Below are positions 52,032 through 61,303 of a stretch of 64,000 bases of DNA, piece by piece; position 1 is the stretch's first letter, and every line of letters starts with the position of its first letter. The notes beneath the pieces were generated by a model, which was not told where the DNA came from, ran no database searches, and saw only the letters and a program-made list of their open reading frames with translations. Source of the stretch: JAQIBY01 sp963676165 (GTDB lineage: Bacteria; Bacteroidota; Bacteroidia; Bacteroidales; ML635J-15); NCBI GenBank assembly GCA_963676165.1, contig OY781043.1, positions 2,170,001 to 2,234,000 on the forward strand, in the 5' to 3' direction. A program made the position numbers and the translations under genes.

Positions 52032-53003
52032 ATGACTGAAAGATCATTTCTTATCAACATGTCCGATCCCACTGCATTGCATGGGATAAATGATGTCAAT
52101 CTGACCATCATAAAGCAACACTTTGCAAAATTAAAATTGGTTTTTCGTGGAGATCATGTCAAAGCCATAGGTGACATCAAACAAATTGAGCGATTTGGTG
52201 AGTGTTTGGAGCTCATGGTTCAATTCCATGACAAATATCAAAAACTCACGACTAATAATGTCCGAGAAATTTTGAATGCTGGTCCTGGCATGTCAGAAGC
52301 GATTCGTCAAGCAGACAACGACATTTTGGTGTTTAGCACCCAAGGCAAGCCAATAAAAGCACGAACTGAAAATCAAAAGAAGCTTGTTGAATCAGCGAAA
52401 AAAAATGATTTATTGCTTGCTGTTGGTCCTGCAGGGACAGGGAAAACTTATACCGCTATAGCACTTGCAGTCAAAGCATTAAAAGAACATAAAGTTAAGC
52501 GTATCATTTTAAGCCGTCCGGCAGTTGAAGCGGGAGAAAATCTGGGATTTTTACCTGGGGATCTGAAAGAAAAGCTGGATCCTTATCTTCAGCCTCTATA
52601 CGATGCGCTTATGGATATGATACCGTTTCGCAAACTGGAAAAAATGCTGGAAGAACAAAGCATACAAATTGCGCCTTTGGCATTTATGCGTGGACGCACA
52701 CTTAGTCATTCATTTGTCATACTGGACGAAGCTCAAAATGCAAGCAAAAATCAGCTGAAAATGTTTCTCACACGCATGGGTGAAAACTCGCAGTTCGTTG
52801 TGACAGGGGATATCACACAAATAGACTTACGAAAAAAATCGGATAGTGGGCTGCCATATGCAATGGATATATTGCAGGATATAAAAGGTGTTGGGATTAT
52901 CCGTATGGGCAGAAAGGATATTATTCGTCATCATTTGGTGAATGATATTGTTAAAGCATATGAACAATCTGAAAAAAACGATGATCATGAATACAATCAC
53001 TAA
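52032..53003 (+). CDS. phoH: PhoH family ATPase
   Basis: 323 residues with an N-terminal KH-like region and a P-loop ATPase domain: Walker A GPAGTGKTYTAIA and Walker B ILDEAQNAS. PhoH proteins are predicted RNA helicase-like ATPases associated with RNA metabolism; the precise role is unsettled. Its end overlaps the purC start by about 17 bases. Confidence 0.92.
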   Translation: MTERSFLINMSDPTALHGINDVNLTIIKQHFAKLKLVFRGDHVKAIGDIKQIERFGECLELMVQFHDKYQKLTTNNVREILNAGPGMSEAIRQADNDILVFSTQGKPIKARTENQKKLVESAKKNDLLLAVGPAGTGKTYTAIALAVKALKEHKVKRIILSRPAVEAGENLGFLPGDLKEKLDPYLQPLYDALMDMIPFRKLEKMLEEQSIQIAPLAFMRGRTLSHSFVILDEAQNASKNQLKMFLTRMGENSQFVVTGDITQIDLRKKSDSGLPYAMDILQDIKGVGIIRMGRKDIIRHHLVNDIVKAYEQSEKNDDHEYNH

Positions 53004-53934
53004 AGTTCAATTTGATTTTCCCGGCATCAAGGATGTTTATCACGGGAAAGTACGCGAAGTTTACAGTTTAGAAAACGACCTACTTGCAATGGTGGTATCT
53101 GACAGAATTTCTGCTTTTGATGTCGTACTCCCTAAAGGAATTCCTTTTAAAGGTCAGGTATTAAACCAGATTGCATCAGAGTTTTTGGATGCAACCAAAG
53201 ACATTGTTCCAAACTGGAAGATTAGCACCCCGGATCCTATGGTAACTATAGGACACCGTTGCGATCCATTTCCAATCGAAATGATTGTGCGTAAATATCT
53301 GACAGGAAGTTCATGGAGAGCTTACAAAAAAGGGGAACGGCAAATTTGTGGAGTCCCAATTCCTGACGGGATGAAAGAACATCAAGCGTTTGAAACCCCA
53401 ATTTTGACACCAACAACAAAAGCTGAACAAGGCGAACACGATGAAAACATCTCCCGTGAAGAGATTCTCAGTAAAGGTTTGGTATCTGAAGAAGATTACA
53501 TTAAACTTGAAGAATATTCACTTGCACTTTTCCAACGTGGAACAGAAATCGCTGAAAAACACGGTCTGATTTTGGTTGACACAAAATATGAATTTGGCAA
53601 AAAAGATGGTCAGATTTATTTAATTGACGAGATTCACACTCCAGACTCTTCACGCTATTTTTACAAAGAAGGTTACCAAGAGCGTTTTGACAAAGGTGAA
53701 GCACAACGTCAATTAAGCAAGGAGTTTGTGCGTGAATGGCTGATGGAAAATGGCTTTCAAGGTGAAGAAGGACAAAGTCTTCCTGAAATTACAGATAAAA
53801 AAGCCAATGAAATTAGCGATAGATACATTGAGCTATACGAAAAAATTACAGGTCAAACATTTGTTAAAGCAAATGCTGACAACCTGAAAACACGCATAGA
53901 AGATAATGTAAGAAAAGCATTGAAGGATATGTAA
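52987..53934 (+). CDS. purC: Phosphoribosylaminoimidazole-succinocarboxamide synthase
   Basis: It joins aspartate to CAIR in purine synthesis. From ATG 52987 (MNTITKVQFD) it has 315 residues; upstream in-frame starts lie inside phoH. HGKVREVYSLEN, ISAFDVVLP, EMIVRKYLTGSSWRAYKKGE, LVDTKYEFG and DEIHTPDSSRY are SAICAR synthase motifs. It is longer than the E. coli enzyme (about 237), like the eukaryotic and Bacteroidota type. Confidence 0.94.
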   Translation: MNTITKVQFDFPGIKDVYHGKVREVYSLENDLLAMVVSDRISAFDVVLPKGIPFKGQVLNQIASEFLDATKDIVPNWKISTPDPMVTIGHRCDPFPIEMIVRKYLTGSSWRAYKKGERQICGVPIPDGMKEHQAFETPILTPTTKAEQGEHDENISREEILSKGLVSEEDYIKLEEYSLALFQRGTEIAEKHGLILVDTKYEFGKKDGQIYLIDEIHTPDSSRYFYKEGYQERFDKGEAQRQLSKEFVREWLMENGFQGEEGQSLPEITDKKANEISDRYIELYEKITGQTFVKANADNLKTRIEDNVRKALKDM

Positions 53935-53960
53935 ATAACACCTTCAAAAACCATAAAACC

Positions 53961-53997
53961 AGAAGGCTGAACATAAGATGTTTGGCCTTCTTTTTTT
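53961..53997 (+). terminator. Terminator after purC
   Basis: The stem AGAAGGC/GCCTTCT, extended by AACAT pairing, precedes a run of seven T. Confidence 0.8.
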
Positions 53998-54010
53998 CTG
54001 TAAAAGCTCT

Positions 54011-54055
54011 AAGAGAAAAAACTTCTCCAATGCAAATTGTGCATTAGAGAAGTTT
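54011..54055 (-). terminator. Terminator of the 1321-residue T9SS gene
   Basis: On the minus strand a 16-bp stem with one mismatch (AAACTTCTCTAATGCA/TGCATTGGAGAAGTTT) is followed by TTTTCTCTT. Confidence 0.85.
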
Positions 54056-54080
54056 AACATAGAATTATAAACAATTTTAC

Positions 54081-57000
54081 TTATCGTTTGACAACGAATT
54101 GTTTTTTCCCAGAAAGTTGTGGTGAATACAATATGTAATTTCCGGATTGTAGATCGGTAACATCCAAAACGAAGTAACCCAAGCCTTCATTGCGAGTTAA
54201 TTGTTTCACAATTTTTCCTTGCATATCATACACAACAAAATCGCAGGTTTCTCCCATAGATATAAATTCAACAGAAAGTTTATCATCTACTGGATTTGGG
54301 AATATTTCAAAGCGTGATTGTAGTTTTGGTGTAGTGCTTGGACGCTCAACATTTTCATGTGAATTATCTGCAATTGCAGACTTTGCTTGATTTGGATTTG
54401 GGAGAATTACAATTGGCTCAAAAGATTCAATCCCTGACGCCATTAATATTGCACGCGCATCTCCTCCTGATTTGTGATTATAATCTTCTGCAAGATCATA
54501 CAAATATGCAAGATCACCCGAAGGTAACTCCTGACATGACATGTCTTGTCGAAGTGCTAATTCTATTTGCTTTACTTTAACTTGCTTTAACTTTTCTGTA
54601 TTTTCTGTTCCTGTTAGCATGGTTTCGATATTTGCAAGTAGGGTTTCTGCTTCACTCATTTGATTTTGTTTTATGTACATGTCTGCTAATTTTAGCTTTG
54701 AGTGTAAGTCTGTTTTGTTTTCCAGATAGTTTATCCAGTCAAGTTGAGTCTCTTTGGATTCATTGTGAACATATTGCAATTGTAAACGGTCTGTCAGATA
54801 TTGTCTGGAGGCTTTAGTCTTTAGTATTCTATTCTCCAAATCTTCTAAATGATTTATTCCTGTTTGGTATTGGCTGATGTGATTTTTCAATTCAGGACTT
54901 AAGTTTGATATTTCAACATCTTCTTTCACGCTACCTGGTAATGGCGAATTTGCTATCATCACAGAAGTTCGAGACAGCTCATTGGCATTGTCATTCAATA
55001 AATATGTGCTCAAAACTGTATCTGTCAAATTAGGAGAAGCTTCCATTAAGGAGTTATGGACTGCTTGTTGATTGACTCCACTCGCAGTTTGTGCTGCAAT
55101 TATTAATTCCAATTCATTCACATCTGCTATAAGCGCATTGTATTCCGATTCAAGACTGTCTTGTTCTGCTTCTTTTCCATCAAGGCTGTTGCGTATAGGA
55201 GTAATTACTCCTCCTCCGGAACTCAAATTTGAAGGACATTCAAGTGTGCGAATAAAAAATGCATCTACAATACCTTGTCCAATATTAACATTGTCATAGC
55301 TATTTAATTTCGCGTCAAATTGGAGTGTGTTATCTGAGCTTCCTGCATATTTGTATAGAAAGTCTGCATACGTGTTATCAATATAAAAATCGGCTTCTAC
55401 TGACATTGACTCTCCATGTAACCAAAATGTATTGTTGGCTGGGACTACTTGCATTGTACTAATATCTTGTCCTTGGATATATCTCATTACTGCAGTTGTA
55501 ATCAATTGCCCTCCACTTTGTGTGTTGATAATTCCTCCTGTAAGTGTAATGGCATAATCTGTTTGGTCAAAATCATTACACTTATATTGTAATCCGGTAT
55601 AGCGGTTTCCTGTATGTGTTTCAGCATTTTTCCCCATTGTAACTGCAGATACGCTTGGACTTGTTCCTCCGGACAAATTGTAGAAATCGTTATAGTAGAT
55701 CTCATTTTCATCTGCTCCGCTGCTATTAATAACCATGCCCAAACGTCCATCTCTAAATGTGTTTTCTTCCACTTGATATCCTGTACAACTTTCCAAATAT
55801 AGTCCAAAACTGTTATTTATTTGAAACGATCCTCCTTGTGTATCGAATACATCTAAATCATTTCGTGTAAATTGAAGGGCAGAGCTACTCACAATCCATG
55901 CTCCACGTTGGTTGTCTGTAAAATCACAGCGATCAACTAATATGTTATCTCCTGAATTTGATTTAATCCCAAAATACAATCTGGAAAAAAGATTATTTTG
56001 ATAATTAATGCAAGGTAACTGGGACGGACTATCTAAGCACAAACCATCTAAATCAAAATCGGTATAATCAGCAATAATTCCAACTCCTCTGTTAGGGTAG
56101 CTTTCTGACAGAGATGCTTCATTTTTAAAACGACAGCCTTTTACACCAACGCCACTTGCTGTCCACATGTGCAAATGAATGCTTGGATTTTCATTTTTTG
56201 CGTAAATTTCGTCATCCCAAATAAAATCGCAATTTTGAAAATGACTGTGCTGGTCGGTATAGCCTGTTATTGTGACACTTACTATGTTGTTGATAAAATC
56301 ACTATCATAAGCTCTAACGAGTCCGCCTGCGGCTGCATCAACCCCTCTAACCGCAAATTCAATTTTTGAATTGTTCAACATTTTGAGATATGGTTGTTTG
56401 CAGCTTGAAAATGGGATTTGTAGCTGACCGTCCCAACCTCCACTCAAATCAATTCCTGCCCAGAATTTATCGCCTTCACATTCATCAAATACAGTAAGGG
56501 TGGTATTGTCAAGGGTTAAACGTGAGCCAACACCGGAAGGGTTATCATCCATTTGAATTTCATAACCTTCCTGAAAGTGAATAATCATGTCTTCAATGGT
56601 GAGCGATGCTCCCGGTTGAATAATAATGTCTCCTTTTTCCATAAAGACTTCAGCGACATTACCAAAGGAGTTGCTGGTGGCTGTCCAGGTAACGCTGTTG
56701 CCACTTTGTATGATGATGTCTGTGTCAGTTCCACTGGTTTGGACTTGCACACCGGTCATGGTGGAGTTGGCGGGGGTGTATAAATCAACATAGCAGCATT
56801 CTTCAATAGTGCCGAATAAATCATCGTATGCGCAGCCGTCTATTTGATCGGGAATGGTTCTTACAGGATAAGAACTAGTAAATATCTCTGAGGTTATGAC
56901 TCCACTGCTGGTAATGTTGTAATCATTTGATTGTCCATAGACACCTAGATCATTAATTTCATACAACTGCCCATTGTCTGCTACACCGTAAATTTTGTCA

Positions 57001-58046
57001 TCTCTGCCAAGTTCCAGTTGGGAATTTGCGATTAACGAAGTGTTGCCTATTTGTGTTGATATACCAGTACTTAATTCGTACTCATACAAACCCGTTCCGT
57101 GGCGAGTAACATAAATATATTCAGCATTTGCAGAAAATTCCACCCCCATGTATTTGTCAAATATGCTGTTTGAGGGTCCCAAATCGACATAAGTAAATCC
57201 ATTTACTCCCTGTGAGGTGTTCAAATAACCCGTGGAGGGATTAAGGTGTACAATGGTTAAGTCGTTGGAGTTATCATCGTTTACATTCGCTAAATATTTG
57301 GGACGGGTAAAAACCAACATACTGTTATCTGGTGATATTTCTACCTCAGAAGGTTCAAAATATTTTGAATTATTCGTAAATGTACATACTGTGTTTGGCC
57401 CGGAGATGCCGTTCGGGGTCACATCAAAAAACTCAATTTTGCTTTCCTCCTCATCATCGGAATACCAGACATAGTATAATCTTCGATTATCTGTTGTCCC
57501 CAAGAAATCAGTAGCTGCAATGCCAACACTGCCGGTATATGCAATTCCTTCACCTAAAGATTCCTGAATGATGTTGTTATTACTACTTGGTGGAGTAATC
57601 TCATTTCCCATGATTGATATGCCAATGTGTGGGTCCTGGCTTTTTGTCCCGTCTGAATATTTTCTGACAGCATAAAACACATAATATGAAGCATCACTAC
57701 AAATTGCTTGTGTTTTAGGAACAACCAATACCTCAGGAAACATTTGATCTGGATGATCTATGGGTTCGGTATCCGTAAACAAAGTACCTGCAAAGTTTCC
57801 GTTACCCCACCACATGTTGTTGTCAATAATATGAAACAAAAGGTCGTCATTTACATCATAATATCCGTTTGACACAAACTGTGGTGTTGCTAAGGAGCTA
57901 GACATATTGTTTACTTGTTGGGTGGTAAAATCAACTTCTTTGCCGTTGAAAGGCCATTTTGGCATTTGTGTGTTTGTTTGCGCTGTTAATTGAGATGCAG
58001 CGAGGAGAAACACCAATCCGATTAAATTGAATTGATTTATTTTCAT
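54081..58046 (-). CDS. Large T9SS-secreted protein with beta-helix and helical regions
   Basis: 1321 residues: a signal peptide (about 1-22), an N-terminal part (about 60-410) with WD40/TolB-like strands, a parallel beta-helix-like stretch (about 440-900; repeated short strands with Asn/Asp turns, for example NNSFGLYLESCTGYQVEENT), a helical segment (about 980-1240), and a T9SS type A domain (FEIFPNPVDDKLSVEF to KKQFVVKR). It should be displayed on the surface. Beta-helix proteins often bind or cleave polysaccharides, but no catalytic motif is recognised. Confidence 0.85.
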   Translation of the reverse strand: MKINQFNLIGLVFLLAASQLTAQTNTQMPKWPFNGKEVDFTTQQVNNMSSSLATPQFVSNGYYDVNDDLLFHIIDNNMWWGNGNFAGTLFTDTEPIDHPDQMFPEVLVVPKTQAICSDASYYVFYAVRKYSDGTKSQDPHIGISIMGNEITPPSSNNNIIQESLGEGIAYTGSVGIAATDFLGTTDNRRLYYVWYSDDEEESKIEFFDVTPNGISGPNTVCTFTNNSKYFEPSEVEISPDNSMLVFTRPKYLANVNDDNSNDLTIVHLNPSTGYLNTSQGVNGFTYVDLGPSNSIFDKYMGVEFSANAEYIYVTRHGTGLYEYELSTGISTQIGNTSLIANSQLELGRDDKIYGVADNGQLYEINDLGVYGQSNDYNITSSGVITSEIFTSSYPVRTIPDQIDGCAYDDLFGTIEECCYVDLYTPANSTMTGVQVQTSGTDTDIIIQSGNSVTWTATSNSFGNVAEVFMEKGDIIIQPGASLTIEDMIIHFQEGYEIQMDDNPSGVGSRLTLDNTTLTVFDECEGDKFWAGIDLSGGWDGQLQIPFSSCKQPYLKMLNNSKIEFAVRGVDAAAGGLVRAYDSDFINNIVSVTITGYTDQHSHFQNCDFIWDDEIYAKNENPSIHLHMWTASGVGVKGCRFKNEASLSESYPNRGVGIIADYTDFDLDGLCLDSPSQLPCINYQNNLFSRLYFGIKSNSGDNILVDRCDFTDNQRGAWIVSSSALQFTRNDLDVFDTQGGSFQINNSFGLYLESCTGYQVEENTFRDGRLGMVINSSGADENEIYYNDFYNLSGGTSPSVSAVTMGKNAETHTGNRYTGLQYKCNDFDQTDYAITLTGGIINTQSGGQLITTAVMRYIQGQDISTMQVVPANNTFWLHGESMSVEADFYIDNTYADFLYKYAGSSDNTLQFDAKLNSYDNVNIGQGIVDAFFIRTLECPSNLSSGGGVITPIRNSLDGKEAEQDSLESEYNALIADVNELELIIAAQTASGVNQQAVHNSLMEASPNLTDTVLSTYLLNDNANELSRTSVMIANSPLPGSVKEDVEISNLSPELKNHISQYQTGINHLEDLENRILKTKASRQYLTDRLQLQYVHNESKETQLDWINYLENKTDLHSKLKLADMYIKQNQMSEAETLLANIETMLTGTENTEKLKQVKVKQIELALRQDMSCQELPSGDLAYLYDLAEDYNHKSGGDARAILMASGIESFEPIVILPNPNQAKSAIADNSHENVERPSTTPKLQSRFEIFPNPVDDKLSVEFISMGETCDFVVYDMQGKIVKQLTRNEGLGYFVLDVTDLQSGNYILYSPQLSGKKQFVVKR

Positions 58047-58242
58047 AACTTTACATCGTTTTATATTAAACAGTACAAGGAAGACAAGGGCTTTAGCTGC
58101 CGCAAACAGATTTTTGCCCTGTCTCCTTGTTTTAAATTCACTACCAGCCGGCCCATCCCAAATTCACTTGCGCTGTTGGCGATACATTGCAATTTTTGGA
58201 ACAGGCAAGCATTGGTTTTTTCAAAATCATAGCATATTCCTT

Positions 58243-59748
58243 TTAATGTTCAACAATCAGTTTTTTTCTAATAATTTTATCATTGACAGACAGTTTGACA
58301 ATGTAAATACCGTTTTTCAAGTCTGAAATATCCATAGGGAAATTAGCTGCTTTTTGCATCTTTACGATTTGCCCACTTATATCATAAATAATAATCACTT
58401 CAACCTTAGTTACATCAAGGCTTGAGACACTGAAATTTTGGGTAGCAGGATTAGGGTATATGTTAATTTCATTACTAATTGTGTTAGTTTCAACCGCATT
58501 TATCCAACCTTGCCCATACGGGCCATTACCTAGGCTATCCATTTTTACTAGCCAACTATAATTTTGTTGATAACTGTACAAACCACAAAAAACAACACCT
58601 CCATCATTCGTTGCTATTGCAGCGTAAGGCCAATTTACACTTTCTTGTCCGCCAATACTTTTTTGCCACAAAAAACTACCATCATCGGAGTATTTACGTA
58701 TCAAAACATCATGATACCAATCATCTTCCAAAGGTGTTGTTAATAAATCCAGTATATAAATATTTGAATGCATATCACTTGCAATACACAAACCACTATC
58801 AAACCTAGAATATTCAATCTGTTTATAAAATATGGTTTCTCCGTTTTCATCGGTTTTAACAAGTAGTGCATGATGTGAGTCATCAGGATACTCGGGGGGA
58901 TGTTTAAAATAAGTTCCAGCAATCAGTAATTCACCGGCACTGTTAATAGCAACATCGTCAAATAAATTGTAATCGATATCTGTCCATTCTTTGAGATAAA
59001 TCAATTCCCCTGCCTGGCTGATTTTTACAATAAAACCCCTTTGGGGTGCATAAGTCGCTTTTGTTGTATAAATAATTGGCTTATCTGCTGTGCCTACAGC
59101 AATATAGTCGCCATCTGAGGTTTCAGCAATGGACTTTATAAGTATGTCATTAGCCTCTTTAAACAAGCGCCATGTCCAAAGCGTGTCACCCTGCAGGTTT
59201 GTTTTCATTAATATGGGGTTTACATCACTAGACTCAGTTGTATTTATGCCTCCAGCAGCGAGAATACAATTGTCATTTGTACATTTCCCATCGTAGAAAT
59301 ATATCCCGTACTTTGTTCCCGGGATAAAGGGGTTGTCAAAGGCATACTGCTTTGTCCAAAGTGTATCTCCCAAACTATCGTACATCACAATGGCTCCGCT
59401 ATTGTGCCAGTCAGGATTATCCTGCGTGCAACCTATTCCAACATAGCCTCCAGTTTTGGTGAGGTCAACAGCAAACAAATTACTATTCACTCCAGATGAA
59501 TCACTGTAAGTGTACCATTCTAATTCCCCTAAAGAGTCTGTTTTAAACAGCAAGTACCTTTCGTCGTACATGCTAAAACCGATACCTCCGGCACAAATGT
59601 AACCGCCATCCGGGGTTTGTTTTAAATCTCTGGGGTAACTGCCATGGTTGTCAAAAATAAATTGCTTGTCAAACATAATGCTTTCCTGTGCGCTTAACAC
59701 ACTGCTTAATAAAAGCATGCTGAGTAATATTAGGCTTGTTTTTTTCAT
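58243..59748 (-). CDS. T9SS paralogue 1 (beta-propeller-like)
   Basis: 501 residues: a signal peptide (about 1-20, VLSAQ), several copies of a propeller-like unit (TPDGGYICAGG, LLFKTDSLGELEW, GYVGIGCTQD, YDSLGDTLWTKQ), and a C-terminal T9SS type A domain from IYPNPATQNFSVSS to RKKLIVEH. The first 137 codons are nearly identical in DNA to paralogues 2 and 3. Its C-terminal domain resembles that of paralogue 3 and not that of paralogue 2, its immediate neighbour. Confidence 0.85.
   Translation of the reverse strand: MKKTSLILLSMLLLSSVLSAQESIMFDKQFIFDNHGSYPRDLKQTPDGGYICAGGIGFSMYDERYLLFKTDSLGELEWYTYSDSSGVNSNLFAVDLTKTGGYVGIGCTQDNPDWHNSGAIVMYDSLGDTLWTKQYAFDNPFIPGTKYGIYFYDGKCTNDNCILAAGGINTTESSDVNPILMKTNLQGDTLWTWRLFKEANDILIKSIAETSDGDYIAVGTADKPIIYTTKATYAPQRGFIVKISQAGELIYLKEWTDIDYNLFDDVAINSAGELLIAGTYFKHPPEYPDDSHHALLVKTDENGETIFYKQIEYSRFDSGLCIASDMHSNIYILDLLTTPLEDDWYHDVLIRKYSDDGSFLWQKSIGGQESVNWPYAAIATNDGGVVFCGLYSYQQNYSWLVKMDSLGNGPYGQGWINAVETNTISNEINIYPNPATQNFSVSSLDVTKVEVIIIYDISGQIVKMQKAANFPMDISDLKNGIYIVKLSVNDKIIRKKLIVEH
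59338..59748 (-). repeat. Conserved 5' block of T9SS paralogue 1
   Basis: The first 137 codons and the upstream CATAATGTGGGGTGTT-type leader are shared almost base for base with the blocks at 60858-61268 and 62409-62819. Confidence 0.9.
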
Positions 59749-59759
59749 AATGTGGGGTG

Positions 59760-61268
59760 TTATTTTTGGATTAGTATCTTCTTCGTAAATGTTCGATTAT
59801 CATAGTCTATTTTCAGTAGATATAATCCACTTGTTAAATCGCCTACATAAACGGTATTGCTTGAATTCTCTATGTGTTTTACTGCTCTGCCGTCTATCGA
59901 AAAAATTGAGATATTAAATCTGTTATGCTCATTTAGAAATTGAACGTTAATATTCTGGTTTGCTGGGTTTGGGTAAATGTGTATTTCTTGATCATAGTCG
60001 TTGATTGTAATGTCATTTATCCAACCATCGGAATACACTCCGTTGCCTAAACTATCGGTCTTTACTAACCAAGAATAATTGCCTGTATCAGGTGAGTACA
60101 AACCACAGAATGCAATCCCGTTATCATTAGTAGTTATAACTGAATATGGCCAATCATAAGCCTCTTTATCTCCAATATTCTTTGACCATAATAAATCTCC
60201 GTTATTAGAATATTTTCGCAATAACACATCATGCTTCCAATCTAATGTTAATGGGACTGCAAAATACCCAACAAAAATAATATCATTAGAAGAAGATACA
60301 TTGACAGTAAAACCATGCAACCCTATTCCATATTCAATAGTTTTAAAAAACACTGTATTACCATAACTGTCGGTTTTTAATAGAAATCCAAAATTCTCAT
60401 CGTCAGGATACTCGGGAGGATGATTAAAATAAGTTCCGGCAATCAGCAATTCACCGGCACTGTTGATAGCAACATCGTCAAATAAATTGTAATCAATATC
60501 TGTCCATTCTTTGAGATAAATTAACTCGCCATCAGCGCTTAGTTTAACAATAAAACCCCTTTGGGGTGCATAGGTTTTATCTTCGGAAAGAATTGGCATA
60601 TCGGCTCTTCCAACAGCAACGTAATCGCCTTCCTGTGTTTCAACTATGGAATTAATTATAATCGTATTGTCTGTATTATACAGTCTCCATGTCCAAAGCG
60701 TATCTCCTGCAATATTTGTTTTCACAACAATCGGGTTTGGATCGCTGCCAAGGTTGTCATCTTTTATTGATCCTGCAGCGAGAATGCAATTATCACTTGT
60801 GTATTTTCCATCATTAAAATAAATCATAGAATATAGCCCATCTATGCTAGGATGCTCAAAGGCATATTGCTTTGTCCAAAGTGTGTCTCCCAAACTATCG
60901 TACATCACAATGGCTCCGCTATTGTGCCAGTCAGGATTGTCTTGTGTACTACCTATTCCAACATAGCCTCCAGTTTTGGTGAGGTCAACAGCATGCAAAT
61001 TACTATTTACTCCAGATGAATCACTGTAAGTGTACCATTCTAATTCCCCTAAAGAGTCTGTTTTAAACAGCAAATACCTTTCGTCGTACATGCTAAAACC
61101 GATACCTCCGGCACAAATGTAACCGCCATCCGGGGTTTGTTTTAAATCTCTGGGGTAACTGCCATGGTTGTCAAAAATAAATTGCTTGTCAAACATGATG
61201 CTTTCCTGTGCACTTAACACACTGCTTAATAAAAGCATGCTGAGTAAAATTAGGTTTGTTTTTTTCAT
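59760..61268 (-). CDS. T9SS paralogue 2 (beta-propeller-like)
   Basis: 502 residues with the same plan as its neighbours, but the T9SS domain is of another type: IYPNPANQNINVQFLNEHNR to TFTKKILIQK. The first 137 codons match the other two copies. The middle (about residues 160-215, with AGSIKDDNLGSDPNPIVVKTN and WRLYNTDNTIII) is close to paralogue 3 and different from paralogue 1. Hence it is mosaic relative to its neighbours. Eleven bases separate it from paralogue 1. Confidence 0.85.
   Translation of the reverse strand: MKKTNLILLSMLLLSSVLSAQESIMFDKQFIFDNHGSYPRDLKQTPDGGYICAGGIGFSMYDERYLLFKTDSLGELEWYTYSDSSGVNSNLHAVDLTKTGGYVGIGSTQDNPDWHNSGAIVMYDSLGDTLWTKQYAFEHPSIDGLYSMIYFNDGKYTSDNCILAAGSIKDDNLGSDPNPIVVKTNIAGDTLWTWRLYNTDNTIIINSIVETQEGDYVAVGRADMPILSEDKTYAPQRGFIVKLSADGELIYLKEWTDIDYNLFDDVAINSAGELLIAGTYFNHPPEYPDDENFGFLLKTDSYGNTVFFKTIEYGIGLHGFTVNVSSSNDIIFVGYFAVPLTLDWKHDVLLRKYSNNGDLLWSKNIGDKEAYDWPYSVITTNDNGIAFCGLYSPDTGNYSWLVKTDSLGNGVYSDGWINDITINDYDQEIHIYPNPANQNINVQFLNEHNRFNISIFSIDGRAVKHIENSSNTVYVGDLTSGLYLLKIDYDNRTFTKKILIQK
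60858..61268 (-). repeat. Conserved 5' block of T9SS paralogue 2
   Basis: The near-identical 137-codon block, second copy of three. Confidence 0.9.
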
Positions 61269-61279
61269 AATGTGGGGTT

Positions 61280-61303
61280 TTATTTTTGGATTAGTATTTT
61301 TTT
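61280..61303 (-). pseudogene. Vestigial KKILIQK-type C-terminal coding end
   Basis: On the minus strand AAA AAA ATA CTA ATC CAA AAA TAA encodes K-K-I-L-I-Q-K-stop, the exact end of paralogue 2. It lies after the real stop of paralogue 3, whose own tail ends LIVEH. The real coding end of paralogue 2 (59760-59783) is the same sequence apart from two third-position changes. This is a recombination scar. Confidence 0.8.

Noticed and set aside
52942..52986. Upstream start for purC
   Set aside because: It would add 15 residues from inside phoH; the N-terminus MNTITKVQFD fits the family.
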